A model generated the notes under the pieces. That model was not told the origin of the DNA. It made no database searches and saw nothing but the letters and a program-made list of their open reading frames with translations. Positions 63,290 to 64,000 of a DNA stretch of 64,000 bases are shown piece by piece (position 1 is the stretch's first letter; each line of letters starts with the position of its first letter). The DNA is taken from NCBI RefSeq assembly GCF_001598255.1, contig NZ_BCYP01000018.1, positions 372,001 through 436,000 on the forward strand, written 5' to 3'. The stretch comes from Mitsuaria chitosanitabida ATCC BAA-476 = NBRC 102408 (GTDB lineage Bacteria > Pseudomonadota > Gammaproteobacteria > Burkholderiales > Burkholderiaceae_C). Position numbers and translations under genes: made by a program.

Positions 63290-63409
63290 ATGGCGCTGAC
63301 CCCCGAGCAACGCAAGAGCAATCTGCGCCTGGCGCTGGTCCTGGCCAGCGTGGCCGCGGTCTTCGCGATCGGTTTCGTCGTGAAGATCGCCGTGCTGGGC
63401 GCGGCTTGA
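63290..63409 (+). CDS. Small oxidase-associated membrane peptide (39 residues)
   Basis: This ORF is too short for most ORF callers. ATG 63290 has AGGAG close upstream. The peptide MALTPEQRKSNLRLALVLA continues into one hydrophobic helix ending KIAVLGAA, a single-pass membrane protein. It sits between coxA and ctaG on the same strand, the position of the 'cytochrome oxidase small assembly protein' found in Burkholderiales oxidase operons as I recall it. Function unproven. Confidence 0.7.
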   Translation: MALTPEQRKSNLRLALVLASVAAVFAIGFVVKIAVLGAA

Positions 63410-63461
63410 GCGGCCTCATGCCCGAGCCGCGCGCACAGGCCCATCAGGTCGCGAGCACACG

Positions 63462-64000
63462 ATGAGCCGCCGCAAGATCGCTGACTGGCTCCGCCGGGAG
63501 AACCTGCGGATGACCGGCAAGCTGCTGGTCGTGGTGGGCCTGATGTTCGGCTTCGGCTACGCGCTGGTGCCCATGTACCGCGCGATCTGCACGGCGCTGG
63601 GCATCAACGTGCTGTCGCTGTCGGAGCGTCAGCACGCGGTGCGGGCCGAGGACGTCAAGAACACGCAGATCGACTACAGCCGGCAGATCACGATCGAGTT
63701 CGACGCCAACGCGCGCGGTCCCTGGGACTTCAAGCCGGCCAAGCGGCATCTGGTGGTCCATCCGGGCGAGCTGACGACGGTGATGTACACGTTCCAGAAC
63801 ATCCAGACGCGGACCATGTCGGCGCAGGCGATCCCGAGCTACGCGCCCAAGCAGGCGACGCCGTATTTCAACAAGCTGGAGTGCTTCTGCTTCAACGAGT
63901 ACACGCTGAAGCCGGGCGAGCAGAAGGAGTGGCCGGTGGTGTTCGTCATCGACCCGAAGATCCCGAAGGACGTGCGCACGATCACGCTGTCCTACACCTT
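63462..64000 (+). CDS. ctaG: Cytochrome c oxidase assembly protein CtaG/Cox11, 3' end outside window
   Basis: The open frame from ATG 63462 has 179 complete codons and runs off the window. MSRRKIADWLRREN is followed by one transmembrane helix (LLVVVGLMFGFGYALVPMY) and the copper-binding ECFCFNEYTLKPGEQ motif of Cox11. It inserts CuB into subunit I from the periplasmic side. A 15-codon ORF (63418-63465) overlaps its start as ATGA but is unlikely to be a gene. Confidence 0.93.
   Translation, partial: MSRRKIADWLRRENLRMTGKLLVVVGLMFGFGYALVPMYRAICTALGINVLSLSERQHAVRAEDVKNTQIDYSRQITIEFDANARGPWDFKPAKRHLVVHPGELTTVMYTFQNIQTRTMSAQAIPSYAPKQATPYFNKLECFCFNEYTLKPGEQKEWPVVFVIDPKIPKDVRTITLSYT

Noticed and set aside
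61499-63310. A 603-residue minus-strand ORF opposite coxA
   Set aside because: It is a His/Arg/Asp-rich shadow of a highly conserved oxidase subunit gene.
63418-63465. A 15-codon ORF overlapping the ctaG start
   Set aside because: Too short and without conservation evidence; it may only couple translation.

Overview
The window is very GC-rich, densely packed chromosomal DNA from a betaproteobacterium. Gene content and order point to the Burkholderiales, most likely the Roseateles/Mitsuaria/Rubrivivax group. The evidence for this is a rubredoxin-pilGHIJ-chpA block beside hemL and thiD, a yqgE-ruvX-pyrR-pyrB-pyrC' block, trmL-comF next to a BioC-like gene, and a cytochrome c oxidase operon whose subunit II carries a fused cytochrome c domain. 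This placement is by pattern recognition only; no search was run. I saw no rRNA, tRNA, CRISPR array, insertion sequence or phage genes.

Layout. 1-6.7 kb: the 5' part of an RNase II/R-type exoribonuclease gene (minus strand, running off the left edge), a lysophospholipid transporter (lplT), a 177-bp inverted-repeat element, a GT4 glycosyltransferase, an unidentified membrane protein and a lipoprotein alpha/beta-hydrolase. 6.7-7.6 kb: a two-gene cassette of a Panacea (DUF4065/SocA-like) protein and a two-helix membrane protein, a candidate toxin-antitoxin pair. 7.8-16.6 kb: a membrane-anchored class III aminotransferase, psd, a CorA/ZntB-type transporter, a 23-unit heptanucleotide repeat, a DUF2272 protein, a YqiA-like esterase and a large zinc metalloprotease lipoprotein. 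16.8-21.8 kb (all minus): AI-2E-family transporter, mpl, hemL and thiD.

21.9-34.2 kb: rubredoxin, then the Chp chemosensory system for type IV pili (pilG, pilH, pilI, pilJ and a 2328-residue CheA-like chpA), ending in a diguanylate cyclase. 34.5-42.3 kb: a CHASE3 histidine kinase and NarL-type regulator, a receiver protein with a degenerate GGDEF domain, and a compact chaperone-usher locus with two SCPU-type subunits. 42.3-49.6 kb: photolyase, then yqgE, ruvX, pyrR, pyrB and a pseudo-dihydroorotase pyrC', an acyltransferase and a PRPP-synthetase-like gene. 49.7-54 kb: gpmA, then a porin / small phosphate-binding-like protein / chemoreceptor trio. 54-60.1 kb: rhodanese, grxC, secB, gpsA, an orphan Bug/TctC protein, a palindromic-repeat cluster, trmL, comF and a BioC-like gene. 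60.4-64 kb: coxB, coxA, a 39-residue oxidase-associated peptide and ctaG, which runs off the right edge.

How the parts connect. Two surface-motility or attachment systems lie close together, the Chp/type IV pilus chemosensory array and the chaperone-usher pilus. Each is followed or preceded by a GGDEF-containing protein, so c-di-GMP control of both is a reasonable inference. The most promising less-described items are the PanA/two-helix membrane cassette, the minimal SCPU pilus locus with its own signalling genes, the porin/binding protein/chemoreceptor trio and the membrane-anchored aminotransferase beside psd. Most of the very long overlapping ORFs in this window are GC-driven shadows and were left out.
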